Positions 34,810 through 43,690 of a stretch of DNA of 64,000 bases are shown in pieces. Position 1 is the first letter of the stretch. Each line of letters opens with the position of its first letter. The position numbers and the translations under genes were made by a program. Location: the NCBI GenBank assembly GCA_002422085.1, contig DISZ01000010.1:1-64000 (forward strand), in the 5' to 3' direction. This DNA comes from Rhodobacteraceae bacterium UBA6197 (lineage in GTDB: Bacteria; Pseudomonadota; Alphaproteobacteria; Rhodobacterales; Rhodobacteraceae). A model generated the notes under the pieces. That model was not told the DNA's origin. It worked only from the letters and a program-made list of their open reading frames with translations, and made no database searches.

Positions 34810-37338
34810 CTAGTCGCGCGCCCGCAAAGTTTCGGCCGGGCGGGCCGCCAAAGGCCGTAGCGCGAACAGCAACCCGGCGAAAAGCGTGGCCAGAACCCCG
34901 CCAATCACGATCGCCAGCGCGGCAAAAGGCGCAAAATGGAACTCCGATTCCATCACGAATGTCAGCACGGCCCATCCCGCCGCGGCGCCAAAGGCAATCG
35001 CAACCAACCCCGCCGCAGCCCCCATCAGACCCGCGCGCAACGCGAAAGACGCCAGGATCGTGCCGCGCGTGGCACCCAGCACCTTCATCAGCGCGGCCTC
35101 CCAGGCGCGGGCCCTCTCGCCCGCCGCCGCCGCCCCGATCAGAACCACGAAACCCGTCAGAAGCGTCGCCCCCGCCGCCATCGCGGTCGCCCGCGCAATC
35201 GCCCCCAAGGCCTCGGTGACGCGGTCGATGGCATCGCGCACCCGGATCGCGGTGATGTTGGGATAGGCCCCGGCCAGATCGCGCAAGATCGCGGCTTCGG
35301 CCTCGGGTGGGGCATAGATGGTCGCGATATGGGTATGCGGCGCGCCTTGCAGGGCGGTCGGATTCAACGTCATCACAAAGCCGATCCCGGCGGTCGAGAA
35401 ATCGACCTCGCGCAGGCTGGTGATGGTGGCGTCGATGTCGCGGCCCAGAATGTTGACGGTGATCTTGTCGCCCAGCCCAAGGCCCAGCTCTTCGGCCTCC
35501 TTGGCGGCAAAGCTGGCCTGCGGCGGGCCGTCATAGCCCTTGGGCCACCAGGTGCCGGCGACGATCTTGGTGTTTTCGGGCGGTTCGGCGGCATAGGTGA
35601 TGCCGCGGTCGCCCCGCACGACCCAGTGATCGCCGGCAACGTCGCGCGCGGGCCGGCCATTGATCCGGGTCAGGACACCGCGCAACATGGGCGCGCTCTG
35701 CACCTTGGTGACATCGGGGTTGGCGGCCAGCCGGGCCAGAAAACCCTCGATCTGGTCATTGAGGATATCGACGACGAAATAGGCCGGCGCGACCTTGGGC
35801 AAATCACGCGCGATCGCTCCGCGCAGCCCCGAATCGATCTGCCCGACGGCGGCCAGCACCGAAAGCCCCAACCCCAGCGACAGGATCACCGCGCCCGCCT
35901 CGGATTGCGGGCCGCCGATCGCTGCCATCGCGGCGCGCAGCGCGGGCCGCCCGCGCAGCACGGTGGTTCGGGCCATGGCCCGCGCCCCGCGTCGCAGCAA
36001 CGCCGCCGCCGCCGCCAGCACGAAAAGCGCCAGCGCGATGCCGCCCAGCGTGCCCAGCGCCAACCGTGGCACGCCCGAAAACCAGACCGCCGCCGCCACC
36101 AGCGCCGCGACCAAAGCCACAAGCACCGCGCCAGTGCCCGGCCCCGGCCACGCCCGCCGCCCCGGCCCGATGTCGCGGTACAGCGCCGCCGCCCGCACCC
36201 CGGCCATTCGCGACAGCGGCCAGAGCGTGAAGATCGCCGCGACCAGCACACCGTAAACCGCTGCCTCGGCCAGTGCCGCCGGGGCAAGCCCCACCGTCAC
36301 CGCAAACGGCATCCGCGCCGCAATGGCGGCCTCGGCCAGCTTTGGCACCCCCGCCCCCAGTATCAGGCCCAGCGCCACGCCGATCAGCGTCAGCACCACA
36401 AGCTGGATCAAGAACACCGACCGGATCAGCCCGCCCGTTGCCCCCAGCGCCTTCAGTGTCGCGATGGTCTCGACCTTGCGCTCCATCCAGGCGCGCACGG
36501 CGGCCGAAATGCCCACCCCGCCCACGGCCAGCCCGGCCAGCCCGACCAGCACCAGAAACGAGCCGATCCGCTCGACGAAACGCTCGGCTCCGGGGGCCGC
36601 GCGGCGGCTGTCTTGCCAGCGCATCCCGGCCCCTTCAAAAGCGCTCAGCGCCTGCGTCTTCAGCGTCGCCAGATCGGCGCCGGCGGGCAGTCGCAACCGG
36701 TAAGCGGTTTCATAAAGCGACCCGGGTTCCAGCAACCCCGCCCCGGCCAGCGCCTCGCGCCGCACGATCAGGCGCGGACCAAGCCCAAAGCCGCCGGTGG
36801 CGCTGTCGGGTTCGCGCGTCAGCCGCGCGGTCAGCCGAAACTCGGTCAGCCCCAGCCGGAACCGGTCACCGACCGCCAACCCCAGCCGATCCGCCAAGAC
36901 CGGGTCCATCACCGCGCCCGGCACGCCTTGCAGCGGTGCCAAAGCCTCGGCCAGCGTCGTCTGGGGCGCCAAGGCGACCGCGCCCACTAATGGATAGAGG
37001 TCATCAACCGCCTTGACCTGAGTCAGCGCCCGCTCGGCGGTGTCGCCCTGACCGACGACCGCCATTGACCGGAAATCGACGATCTCGGACACCGCCTCGG
37101 AATGCGCCGCCATCCAGGCGCGTTCGGACTCGGTGGCATATCGGTAGGTGAATTCAAGCTGCGCATCGCCGCCCAGCAGGATCGCGCCCTGATCGGTCAG
37201 CCCGCGCTCGATGGCCGCGCGCAGCGTGCCGACACCGGCAACCGCCGCCACCCCAAGGATCAGACAGAGCAAAAAGACCCGAAATCCGGCAATGCCGCCG
37301 CGCAGTTCGCGCCGGGCGATCCGACCCGCAAGGCTCAT
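34810..37338 (-). CDS. ybbP: FtsX-like ABC transporter permease (YbbP-like)
   Basis: 842 residues. One N-terminal membrane helix, large extracytoplasmic domains, and two FtsX-type membrane blocks with about eight to ten helices overall (for example LVLVGLAGLAVGGVGISAAV and VLIGAAAAGERARAWEAALMK). This is the YbbP size and layout. With YbbA it forms a MacB-type mechanotransmission or export complex whose substrate is unknown. The start overlaps the ybbA stop by 4 bases. The order tesA (divergent), ybbA, ybbP is the same as in E. coli. Confidence 0.9.
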   Translation of the reverse strand: MSLAGRIARRELRGGIAGFRVFLLCLILGVAAVAGVGTLRAAIERGLTDQGAILLGGDAQLEFTYRYATESERAWMAAHSEAVSEIVDFRSMAVVGQGDTAERALTQVKAVDDLYPLVGAVALAPQTTLAEALAPLQGVPGAVMDPVLADRLGLAVGDRFRLGLTEFRLTARLTREPDSATGGFGLGPRLIVRREALAGAGLLEPGSLYETAYRLRLPAGADLATLKTQALSAFEGAGMRWQDSRRAAPGAERFVERIGSFLVLVGLAGLAVGGVGISAAVRAWMERKVETIATLKALGATGGLIRSVFLIQLVVLTLIGVALGLILGAGVPKLAEAAIAARMPFAVTVGLAPAALAEAAVYGVLVAAIFTLWPLSRMAGVRAAALYRDIGPGRRAWPGPGTGAVLVALVAALVAAAVWFSGVPRLALGTLGGIALALFVLAAAAALLRRGARAMARTTVLRGRPALRAAMAAIGGPQSEAGAVILSLGLGLSVLAAVGQIDSGLRGAIARDLPKVAPAYFVVDILNDQIEGFLARLAANPDVTKVQSAPMLRGVLTRINGRPARDVAGDHWVVRGDRGITYAAEPPENTKIVAGTWWPKGYDGPPQASFAAKEAEELGLGLGDKITVNILGRDIDATITSLREVDFSTAGIGFVMTLNPTALQGAPHTHIATIYAPPEAEAAILRDLAGAYPNITAIRVRDAIDRVTEALGAIARATAMAAGATLLTGFVVLIGAAAAGERARAWEAALMKVLGATRGTILASFALRAGLMGAAAGLVAIAFGAAAGWAVLTFVMESEFHFAPFAALAIVIGGVLATLFAGLLFALRPLAARPAETLRARD

Positions 37339-38015
37339 GCGGGCACCTCGGCGACCAAAGCCCCATCGGCAAGCCGAACGATCCGGTCGCAGCGCGCGGC
37401 CAGTTCGGGCGCATGGGTGACAAGGATCAGCGTGGCCCCGTGCCGGTCGCGCAGACCAAACAGCAGGTCCATGATCGCGGCGCCATTGGCGGCATCCAGA
37501 TTTCCCGTCGGCTCGTCTGCCAGAAACAGCGCCGGGCGCGGCGCGGCCGCCCGCGCCAGGGCGACGCGCTGCTGTTCACCGCCCGACAGCTCGGCCGGGT
37601 AGTGACCCGCCCGCGCCGAAAGGCCCACGGCGTCAAGCTCGTCGGCGGCGCGTTCAAAGGCATGCTCGGCCCCGGCCAGTTCCAGCGGAAGGGCGACGTT
37701 TTCAAGGGCGGTCATTGTCGGAATCAGGTGGAAGGACTGGAACACAATCCCCATATTACCCCTGCGGAACCGCGCCAGCGCATCTTCGGACATCGCCGAC
37801 AGATCCTGACCCAGCGCCGTGACAGAGCCCGCGCTGGCCCGTTCCAGCCCGCCCATCAGCATAAGGAGCGACGATTTGCCCGACCCAGACGGCCCCGTCA
37901 GCCCGACACTTTCGCCGCGCCCGATCGCCAGCGTGATACCGCGCAGAACCTCTACCGGCCCGGCATTGCCCGCAAGGGTCAACCGCGCATCCCTTAGCGC
38001 CAATACGCTGTCCAT
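37335..38015 (-). CDS. ybbA: ABC transporter ATP-binding protein (YbbA/LolD-like)
   Basis: 226 residues. Walker A GPSGSGKS, signature LSGGEQQRVALARA, Walker B LFLADEPTGNLD and switch LVTHAPELA are present: a MacB/LolD-type ATPase. The ATG at 38015 begins the family sequence (DSVLALRDARLTL). It is coupled to ybbP by a 4-base overlap and is divergent from the tesA-like gene. Confidence 0.92.
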   Translation of the reverse strand: MDSVLALRDARLTLAGNAGPVEVLRGITLAIGRGESVGLTGPSGSGKSSLLMLMGGLERASAGSVTALGQDLSAMSEDALARFRRGNMGIVFQSFHLIPTMTALENVALPLELAGAEHAFERAADELDAVGLSARAGHYPAELSGGEQQRVALARAAAPRPALFLADEPTGNLDAANGAAIMDLLFGLRDRHGATLILVTHAPELAARCDRIVRLADGALVAEVPA

Positions 38016-38079
38016 CGCCCCTGCCTCCAAACGTTCCGCCCCTAGGGGATATGGCCACTGGCAGGCGCTGCGCAACCTC

Positions 38080-38712
38080 TTGGCGGCCACAATTTTGCTT
38101 GTGTCACCCGTACTTGCCCTTGGCGCGACCGCCAATCCGCTGGAACTGGTCGCCCTGGGCGACAGTCTGACGCAGGGCTACGGTCTTGCCCCCGAGGACG
38201 GGCTGGTGCCGCAACTGCAACGTTGGCTGACCGATCACGGCGCCGAAGTGACGGTGCTGAATGCGGGCGTTTCCGGCGACACCACGGCAGGCGGGCGCGC
38301 CCGGCTGGACTGGTCGCTGACCGATCACACCGATGCGTTGATCGTCGAGCTTGGCGGCAACGACATCCTGCGCGGCCTGCCCCCCGAACAAGCCCGCGCC
38401 AATCTGGACGCGATCCTGACCGAGGCGCGGGGGCGCAACTTGCCGGTGCTGCTGATCGGCCTGCCTGCGCCCGGCAATTATGGCCCCGACTACAAGGCCG
38501 CGTTCGATACGCTCTGGCCCGCGCTTGCAGCCAAACACGGGGCGCTTTTGCTCGACAATCTTTTCACCCCGATCCTGAATGCCCCCCCCGAGGTTCGCGC
38601 CACCGTCAAGCTGATGCAAGACGACGGCCTCCACCCTGCCCCCGCCGGCGTCCGGCTGATCGTCGAGTTTCTGGGGCCGCATGTGCTGGATCTGCTTGCT
38701 CAGGTGCCGTAG
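38080..38712 (+). CDS. tesA: SGNH arylesterase / thioesterase I (TesA-like), 5' end unclear
   Basis: About 210 residues from the TTG at 38080. The sequence has VALGDSLTQGYGL (block I Ser), AGVSGDTTAGGRARL, LGGNDILRGL (block III) and DDGLHPAPAGVRL (Asp-x-x-His), so the SGNH catalytic set is complete. Periplasmic, cleaving acyl esters or thioesters. No ATG fits in this frame. The only start with a good ribosome site (AGGGG before the ATG at 38051) is in another frame, and that frame would read MATGRRCAT into the hydrophobic stretch if shifted. So either a TTG/CTG start is used or the signal peptide carries a frameshift. Confidence 0.8.
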   Translation: MAATILLVSPVLALGATANPLELVALGDSLTQGYGLAPEDGLVPQLQRWLTDHGAEVTVLNAGVSGDTTAGGRARLDWSLTDHTDALIVELGGNDILRGLPPEQARANLDAILTEARGRNLPVLLIGLPAPGNYGPDYKAAFDTLWPALAAKHGALLLDNLFTPILNAPPEVRATVKLMQDDGLHPAPAGVRLIVEFLGPHVLDLLAQVP

Positions 38713-39206
38713 GCCCAAAACGCGAGGCTCAGGCACGCCTTTGCATCGCCCCACGCGGCCCGATCCGCCCGTCGCGGACGGTTCGGTCGCACGAACGGGC
38801 CGGCGGTGGTGACGACGCAGGACGCGGGCACGCAGGCAGACGCTGGAACGCAGGCAGAGACAGGCGAGACACGGGCAGACAGCGGCATGCACGCGGACAC
38901 CGACACTGGCACGGATGCCGACACGGACACCGATACCAATACGGGTCGCACGAAACCCGAGGCCTTGACCACTGACCCGATGCGCAAAATCCCGGTGTTT
39001 CAGGCGCAGAACCGGCGGGGCGATTCACCCTGTGACGGGTCGCGGTGGTGGCTGCCGGACCGAAACCGACCCGGGCAGCGGTGATCTGTCCTGCCCGCGG
39101 CTTTGGGTATGGCGCGCCCTATTGCCAGATGCAGGGCTGTCAGAGCTGTGAATTGACACCCCACCGCTGGCCCCGCAGCATGGGCCTATCGCGGCAGGAG
39201 AAACGG
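38713..39206. other. 494-base gap with low-complexity tract
   Basis: No recognised gene. A degenerate repeat occupies about 38812-38945 (listed separately). The remainder is GC-rich with several possible hairpins, and ends in a ribosome site for the YceI gene (AGGAG at about 39196). Short open frames on both strands have no recognisable features. Confidence 0.6.
38812..38945. repeat. Degenerate short-period repeat (GCAGGCAGAC / CGGACACCGA type)
   Basis: About 130 bases with irregular repeats. The first half has GACGCAGG, ACGCAGGCAGA and related 12-18-base units; the second half has GGACACCGA/GGCACGGA 6-base units. On the plus strand one frame reads mostly Ala, Asp, Thr, Gln and Gly (for example DAGTQADAGTQAETGE and DTDTGTDADTDTDTNTG); on the minus strand it reads Val/Ser/Ala. 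There is no signal peptide or ribosome site, so coding is not supported. Confidence 0.65.
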
Positions 39207-40013
39207 ATGCGTGCCCCCCCTCTTTCCTTTCTTCTCTACGCCCCGCTTCACCGCGCCGCGCTTCTCTGCGCCCCCCGCATGCCGCCGCCAAGTGGCACGC
39301 CAATCCGCAACGCCGCCGCCAACGACCCGGCCCCCCGACCAAAGCGACGCATTGTCAGCTTCGGCGCCTTGGCTTCAACCGTCTGCGCCTTTGGCGCGCT
39401 GGCCGAGCCCGCCTTCACCCCCGTCCCGACACAAGCCCCGGCCGGCGATTACCAACTGGACCCGGCTCATGCGCGGCTGGTGTTTCGCGTCAGTCACCTC
39501 GGCTTTTCGCGCTACACGGCGCTTTTCACCGATCTGGCCGCCGATCTGGCCTTCAACCCGGCCAAGCCCGAGTCAATGCAGCTTGCCGCGCGTGTCGATC
39601 CGGCCTCGATCGAAACCCTTTTCCCGGACCCGACCTTCAACTTCAACACCATTTTGTCCGGCCCCGATTTTCTGGATGCCGCCAGCTACCCGCTGATCGC
39701 GTTCACCAGCACCTCGATCCGGATGACGGCGCCAGACGCGGCTGCGGTGACCGGCGATCTGACGCTGCATGGCGTCACCCGGCCGATCACCCTGCGGGCC
39801 ACCTTCAACGGCGGCTATGGCGGCCATCCGCAAGACCCCGGCGGCGCGCGCATCGGCTTTTCGGCCCATGGGGCGCTTTATCGGTCGGATTTCGGCATCG
39901 GCTTTGGCATTCCCGAACCGGGCACCACGCTGGGCGTCGGCGATCTGGTCGAGTTCACGATCGAGGCCGAATTCATCGACCCCTCTGCCTCGGGGCCACA
40001 GGTTGGCCCCTGA
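39207..40013 (+). CDS. YceI family protein
   Basis: 268 residues. The last ~190 are a YceI beta-barrel domain (YQLDPAHARLVFRVSHLGFS, FNFNTILSGPDFLDAASYP, LTLHGVTRPITL), which binds isoprenoid-type lipids in the periplasm. The N-terminus is unusual: about 48 residues rich in Pro and Arg come before a normal hydrophobic signal (SFGALASTVCAFGALAEP). The start at 39207 has AGGAG 7 bases upstream; a second ATG at 39279 would give a shorter leader. It converges with the ABC exporter, with only 3 bases between them. Confidence 0.85.
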   Translation: MRAPPLSFLLYAPLHRAALLCAPRMPPPSGTPIRNAAANDPAPRPKRRIVSFGALASTVCAFGALAEPAFTPVPTQAPAGDYQLDPAHARLVFRVSHLGFSRYTALFTDLAADLAFNPAKPESMQLAARVDPASIETLFPDPTFNFNTILSGPDFLDAASYPLIAFTSTSIRMTAPDAAAVTGDLTLHGVTRPITLRATFNGGYGGHPQDPGGARIGFSAHGALYRSDFGIGFGIPEPGTTLGVGDLVEFTIEAEFIDPSASGPQVGP

Positions 40014-40016
40014 GCC

Positions 40017-41879
40017 CTAGCGGTATCCCGCTGCCTGCAATTCAAAAAGCTCGGCATAGCGCCCGCCTTCGGCCAACAGCGCCTCGTGGCTGCCTTCGGC
40101 CTCGAGCCGGCCACCAGACAGCACCAGGATCCGATCCGCCATCCGCACCGAAGAAAACCGGTGCGAAATCAGCACCGTCGTCTTGCCCGCGCCAAGTTCC
40201 TTGAAGCGCTGAAACACCTCGAACTCGGCGCGCGCATCCAGTGCCGCTGTCGGTTCGTCCAGAATCAGCACCTCGGCGTCCCGCATATAGGCGCGCGCTA
40301 TGGCCAGTTTTTGCCACTCGCCGCCCGAAAGCTCGACGCCGTTGCGAAACCGTTTGCCGATCATCTGATCGTAGCCGCCCGGCAATCGCTCGATCACCGC
40401 ATCGGCAAGGCTGCGCGCGGCGGCCCGGCGAATCCGGGGCAGGTCGTCGCGCGCGTCGATCCAGCCCACGGCGATATTGTCGCGTGCGGGCAGGTTGTAG
40501 CGCACGAAATCCTGAAAGATCACTCCCACGGCGGCGCGCAACGCCGCGACGTCATAGTCGCGAAGATCGCGCCCCTCCAGCAGGATGCGCCCCTCATCGG
40601 GGTCATAAAGCCGCGCCAGCAGCTTGACCAGGGTCGTCTTGCCGGCGCCGTTTTCGCCCACCAGCGCCAGCGTTTCCCCCGCCTGCAGCGTAAAGCTGAG
40701 ATCACGCACCGCCCAGCGTTCGGCGCCGGGGTAGCGAAACCCCACGCCTTCAAACACGAAACCCTGCCGCACCGGATGCGGCATCGCAACCGGCGCGAGG
40801 GGCGAGGTGATCCCCGGCCGCACCCGAAAGAAGGCGAACAGATCCTCCAGATAAAGCGCCTGCGCCGCGGTCGAGGAAAAGCTGGTCAGCAGCCCTTCAA
40901 GCAAGCTCCGCAGGCGCCGGAAGGACCCCGCCAGAAAGGTCAGATCGCCAATGCTCAGCGTGCCGGTCAGGGTGCGCAGGATGATCCAGACATAGGCAAG
41001 GTAATAGCCCACCGTGCCAACCCCGGTGAACAGCACCCCCCAGGCCGCGCGTGCCTGCGCGATACGCCGGTTCGCCGCGAAAAAGATTTGCGACAGGCTC
41101 CGGTAACGGCTGGTCAGAAAGGCGCCGAGGCCGAATATCTTGACCTCTTTGGCGGTTTCGGCGCTGGCGGCGGTCTGGCGTAGATAGTCCAGTTCGCGCC
41201 GCTCGGGCGTGCGCCGGTAGTCAAGCGAATAGCTTTGTGCGTTGAAATGCGCCTCGCCCAGAAAGGCCGGGATCAGCGCCGCCAGCAGCAGCGCGATCAG
41301 CCACGGGTTATAGAGCACCAGCCCGCCCGCAAAGCTGGCCACGGTGACCAGATCCTGCATCTGTCCCAGCAACTGCCCCAACAAGGGGATCCGCCCGCTG
41401 GATTGGCGCCGCGCCCGGTCGAGTTTGTCCTGAAACTCGGCGTCCTCGAAATCGGCCAGATCAAGGGCGGCGGCGTGATCCATCAGCCGCAACGACAGCG
41501 ACATGGTCAGCCGTTCTGACAGCAGCGCATCCACCAGCCCGGTCGCGCGTGACAGCAGATCCGAGGCGATCGCCAGCGCGAATTCGGCCAGCACCAGCAG
41601 CGCCAGCGGCTGCACGAGGCCGCTTCTCCACCAGCCCGCCATCGCCTCGGGCGCGCCGGGAAGCGCTGACAGGCGGATCACCTCGTCGATAATCAGCTTG
41701 CCCAGCCAAAGCGCCGATACCGGCAGCACCGCGCGGGCCAGCCGCAGACCCAGCGTCGCCAGCAGCAGGCCCGGGCTGGCCCGCCAGACCAGCCGCAGGA
41801 AGGGCGCGATATTGCGCAGGGCCGCCCAGCGCGCACGAAGCGATCTGGGCGGGGCGGGGGGACCATGGGGCGCTGCCAT
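40017..41879 (-). CDS. ABC transporter, fused permease and ATPase (exporter type)
   Basis: About 620 residues. N-terminal six-helix transmembrane domain and C-terminal ATPase with Walker A GENGAGKTT, signature LSGGEWQKLAIARA, Walker B VLILDEPTAALD and switch LISHRF. It is a type IV (exporter) half-transporter that must dimerise. The substrate is unknown. The ATG at 41879 is chosen over a GTG at 41933, which would add 18 residues with no homology. No partner gene is adjacent. Confidence 0.88.
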   Translation of the reverse strand: MAAPHGPPAPPRSLRARWAALRNIAPFLRLVWRASPGLLLATLGLRLARAVLPVSALWLGKLIIDEVIRLSALPGAPEAMAGWWRSGLVQPLALLVLAEFALAIASDLLSRATGLVDALLSERLTMSLSLRLMDHAAALDLADFEDAEFQDKLDRARRQSSGRIPLLGQLLGQMQDLVTVASFAGGLVLYNPWLIALLLAALIPAFLGEAHFNAQSYSLDYRRTPERRELDYLRQTAASAETAKEVKIFGLGAFLTSRYRSLSQIFFAANRRIAQARAAWGVLFTGVGTVGYYLAYVWIILRTLTGTLSIGDLTFLAGSFRRLRSLLEGLLTSFSSTAAQALYLEDLFAFFRVRPGITSPLAPVAMPHPVRQGFVFEGVGFRYPGAERWAVRDLSFTLQAGETLALVGENGAGKTTLVKLLARLYDPDEGRILLEGRDLRDYDVAALRAAVGVIFQDFVRYNLPARDNIAVGWIDARDDLPRIRRAAARSLADAVIERLPGGYDQMIGKRFRNGVELSGGEWQKLAIARAYMRDAEVLILDEPTAALDARAEFEVFQRFKELGAGKTTVLISHRFSSVRMADRILVLSGGRLEAEGSHEALLAEGGRYAELFELQAAGYR

Positions 41880-42019
41880 CTCGGGCGACCTTTGCCGTTG
41901 GAGTGGTCCAGAGCTACCGGCTTGGTCGCCCACATGCGAGCGCGAATGGCAACATTTGCGCTGGCCCTTGCCTCAAAAGCGGTGAAGAAAGGGCGGGAGA
42001 CCTGCCGTCGGAGCCACCT

Positions 42020-43426
42020 ATGACCCTCATTTCTCGCCTGACAGACCTTCTGGGTGCCGCTCATGTCCTGACCGGGGCGGATACCGCCGCCTATGGCCGG
42101 GAATGGACCGGGGCCTATCACTGGCAACCTTTGGCGGTGCTGCGCCCGGCCAATACCGAAGAGGTCTCGAAAGTGCTGCGGATCGCCTTTGAAACCGCAA
42201 CGCCGGTGGTGCCGGTGGGCGGCAATACCGGCTTGAATGGCGGCACCATGGCCGAAGGCGCGCTGATGCTGTCGCTGGCACGGCTGAACCGGATCCGTGA
42301 CATCAACCCCGCCGCGCGCACGTTGACCGCCGAGGCCGGCGTGGTGCTTTCGACGTTGCATGACGCCGCTGAGGCCGAGGGGCTTGCCTTTCCGCTGACC
42401 TTCGGGGCGAAGGGCTCGGCGATGGTGGGCGGGTTCTTGTCCACCAATGCTGGCGGCTCGAACGTGGTGCGCCATGGCAATGCGCGCGCGCTTTGTCTGG
42501 GGCTCGAGGTGGTGCTTGCCGATGGCCGGGTGATGAACCTGATGAGCGCGCTGCGCAAGGACAACACCGGCTATGACCTGCGCGATCTGATGATCGGCGC
42601 CGAGGGCACACTGGGGGTGATTACCGCCGCCGTGCTGAAACTGGTGCCGGCCCCCAAGGCCTATGCCACGGCCCTTGTCGCGATGGACAGCCTGCCCGAG
42701 GCGCTGGCTTTGCTCAATGAGGTGCAAGAGGCCAGCGGTGGCGCGGTCGAGGCGTTCGAATTCATGCCCGCCGTCTATATGACGCGGCTGGCGACGTGCC
42801 GCCCCGATCTGGCCTGCCCGATCGTGCCGGGGCCGGTCAACATCCTGCTCGAGATCGCCGCGACCCGGCCCGATCAGAGCCTACCCGATGCCGATGGCAC
42901 CCTGCCCCTGACCGGCCAGTTGGAGGCGCTGCTCGGCGCGGCGCTTGAGGCCGGACGTCTGCACGATGCCACCATCGCCCAGACGCTGGCGCAGCGCCGC
43001 CACCTGTGGGAAATGCGCGAGGCCGCCGCCGAGATCACGCTGAACCGGCTGCCGCTGGTTGATACCGATATTGCCTTGCCGCTGGACCGCGTCGCCGAAT
43101 TCTTGCAGCGGATGGCAGCGCGATTGGCGCATATGGACGCCTTGGCCGAGGAAATGATCGTCGCCCATCTGGGGGATGGCAATATCCACTATACCGCCTA
43201 CCCCTCGCGCAACGACCCGACCCTGAGCGCCACGATCCGACACGCCGTGGCTGAAGAGGCCGTCGCCATGGGTGGCAGCTTTTCGGCCGAACATGGGGTG
43301 GGCGTGTCGAAACGCGCGACGATGGCAAAGTTCAAGGATCCGGTCGCCCTATCGGTGATGCGCGCGATCAAGGCGGCGCTGGACCCCAAGGGAATTCTCA
43401 ACCCCGGCAAGACCATTCCCGACTAG
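42020..43426 (+). CDS. FAD-binding oxidoreductase (GlcD / D-2-hydroxyacid dehydrogenase type)
   Basis: 468 residues. The N-terminal PCMH FAD domain carries VVPVGGNTGLNGG, and GAKGSAMVGGFLSTNAGGSNV binds flavin. The C-terminal FAD-oxidase domain has EEMIVAHLGDGNIHYT and the terminal SAEHGVGVSKR followed by KAALDPKGILNPGK. It oxidises a D-2-hydroxyacid such as D-lactate, glycolate or D-2-hydroxyglutarate, which the sequence does not decide. The ATG has GGAG 7 bases upstream. It is divergent from the ABC exporter. Confidence 0.9.
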   Translation: MTLISRLTDLLGAAHVLTGADTAAYGREWTGAYHWQPLAVLRPANTEEVSKVLRIAFETATPVVPVGGNTGLNGGTMAEGALMLSLARLNRIRDINPAARTLTAEAGVVLSTLHDAAEAEGLAFPLTFGAKGSAMVGGFLSTNAGGSNVVRHGNARALCLGLEVVLADGRVMNLMSALRKDNTGYDLRDLMIGAEGTLGVITAAVLKLVPAPKAYATALVAMDSLPEALALLNEVQEASGGAVEAFEFMPAVYMTRLATCRPDLACPIVPGPVNILLEIAATRPDQSLPDADGTLPLTGQLEALLGAALEAGRLHDATIAQTLAQRRHLWEMREAAAEITLNRLPLVDTDIALPLDRVAEFLQRMAARLAHMDALAEEMIVAHLGDGNIHYTAYPSRNDPTLSATIRHAVAEEAVAMGGSFSAEHGVGVSKRATMAKFKDPVALSVMRAIKAALDPKGILNPGKTIPD

Positions 43427-43604
43427 CGCGGGCAGCGATCCAAGGCGGCGCAGTCCCGGCGGCACTCGGGGGGCAGGCTGTCGCAGTGACCCGACGGGTT
43501 CGGTGGCGCAGTGACCCGGCATCGCGGTGGTGTCTCGGTCGTCGCAATGCCCCGGTCGCGCGGCTTTCCGATCGCGCAGTAGCCTACCCGGAGGTGGCGG
43601 CGCC

Positions 43605-43636
43605 GCGCCCCGTCCTGCGGGCGCCCCGTCCTGCGG
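43605..43636. repeat. 16-bp perfect tandem duplication
   Basis: GCGCCCCGTCCTGCGG occurs twice in a row in the 264-base gap between the flavoprotein gene and hemC. A looser recurring phrase, CGCAGTGACCCG, occurs twice upstream (about 43484 and 43507). Confidence 0.75.
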
Positions 43637-43690
43637 CGCTCTGACATGGCAGATGGGACGGGGCAGACGCGTCGCCCGCGTCAAAAGCCA

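Noticed and set aside
34936..36990. 684-codon plus-strand frame opposite ybbP
   Set aside because: Arg/Gln/His-rich shadow of the FtsX-type permease gene.
38812..38945. CRISPR-like array
   Set aside because: Units are short and degenerate without constant repeats and unique spacers, and no cas gene is nearby.
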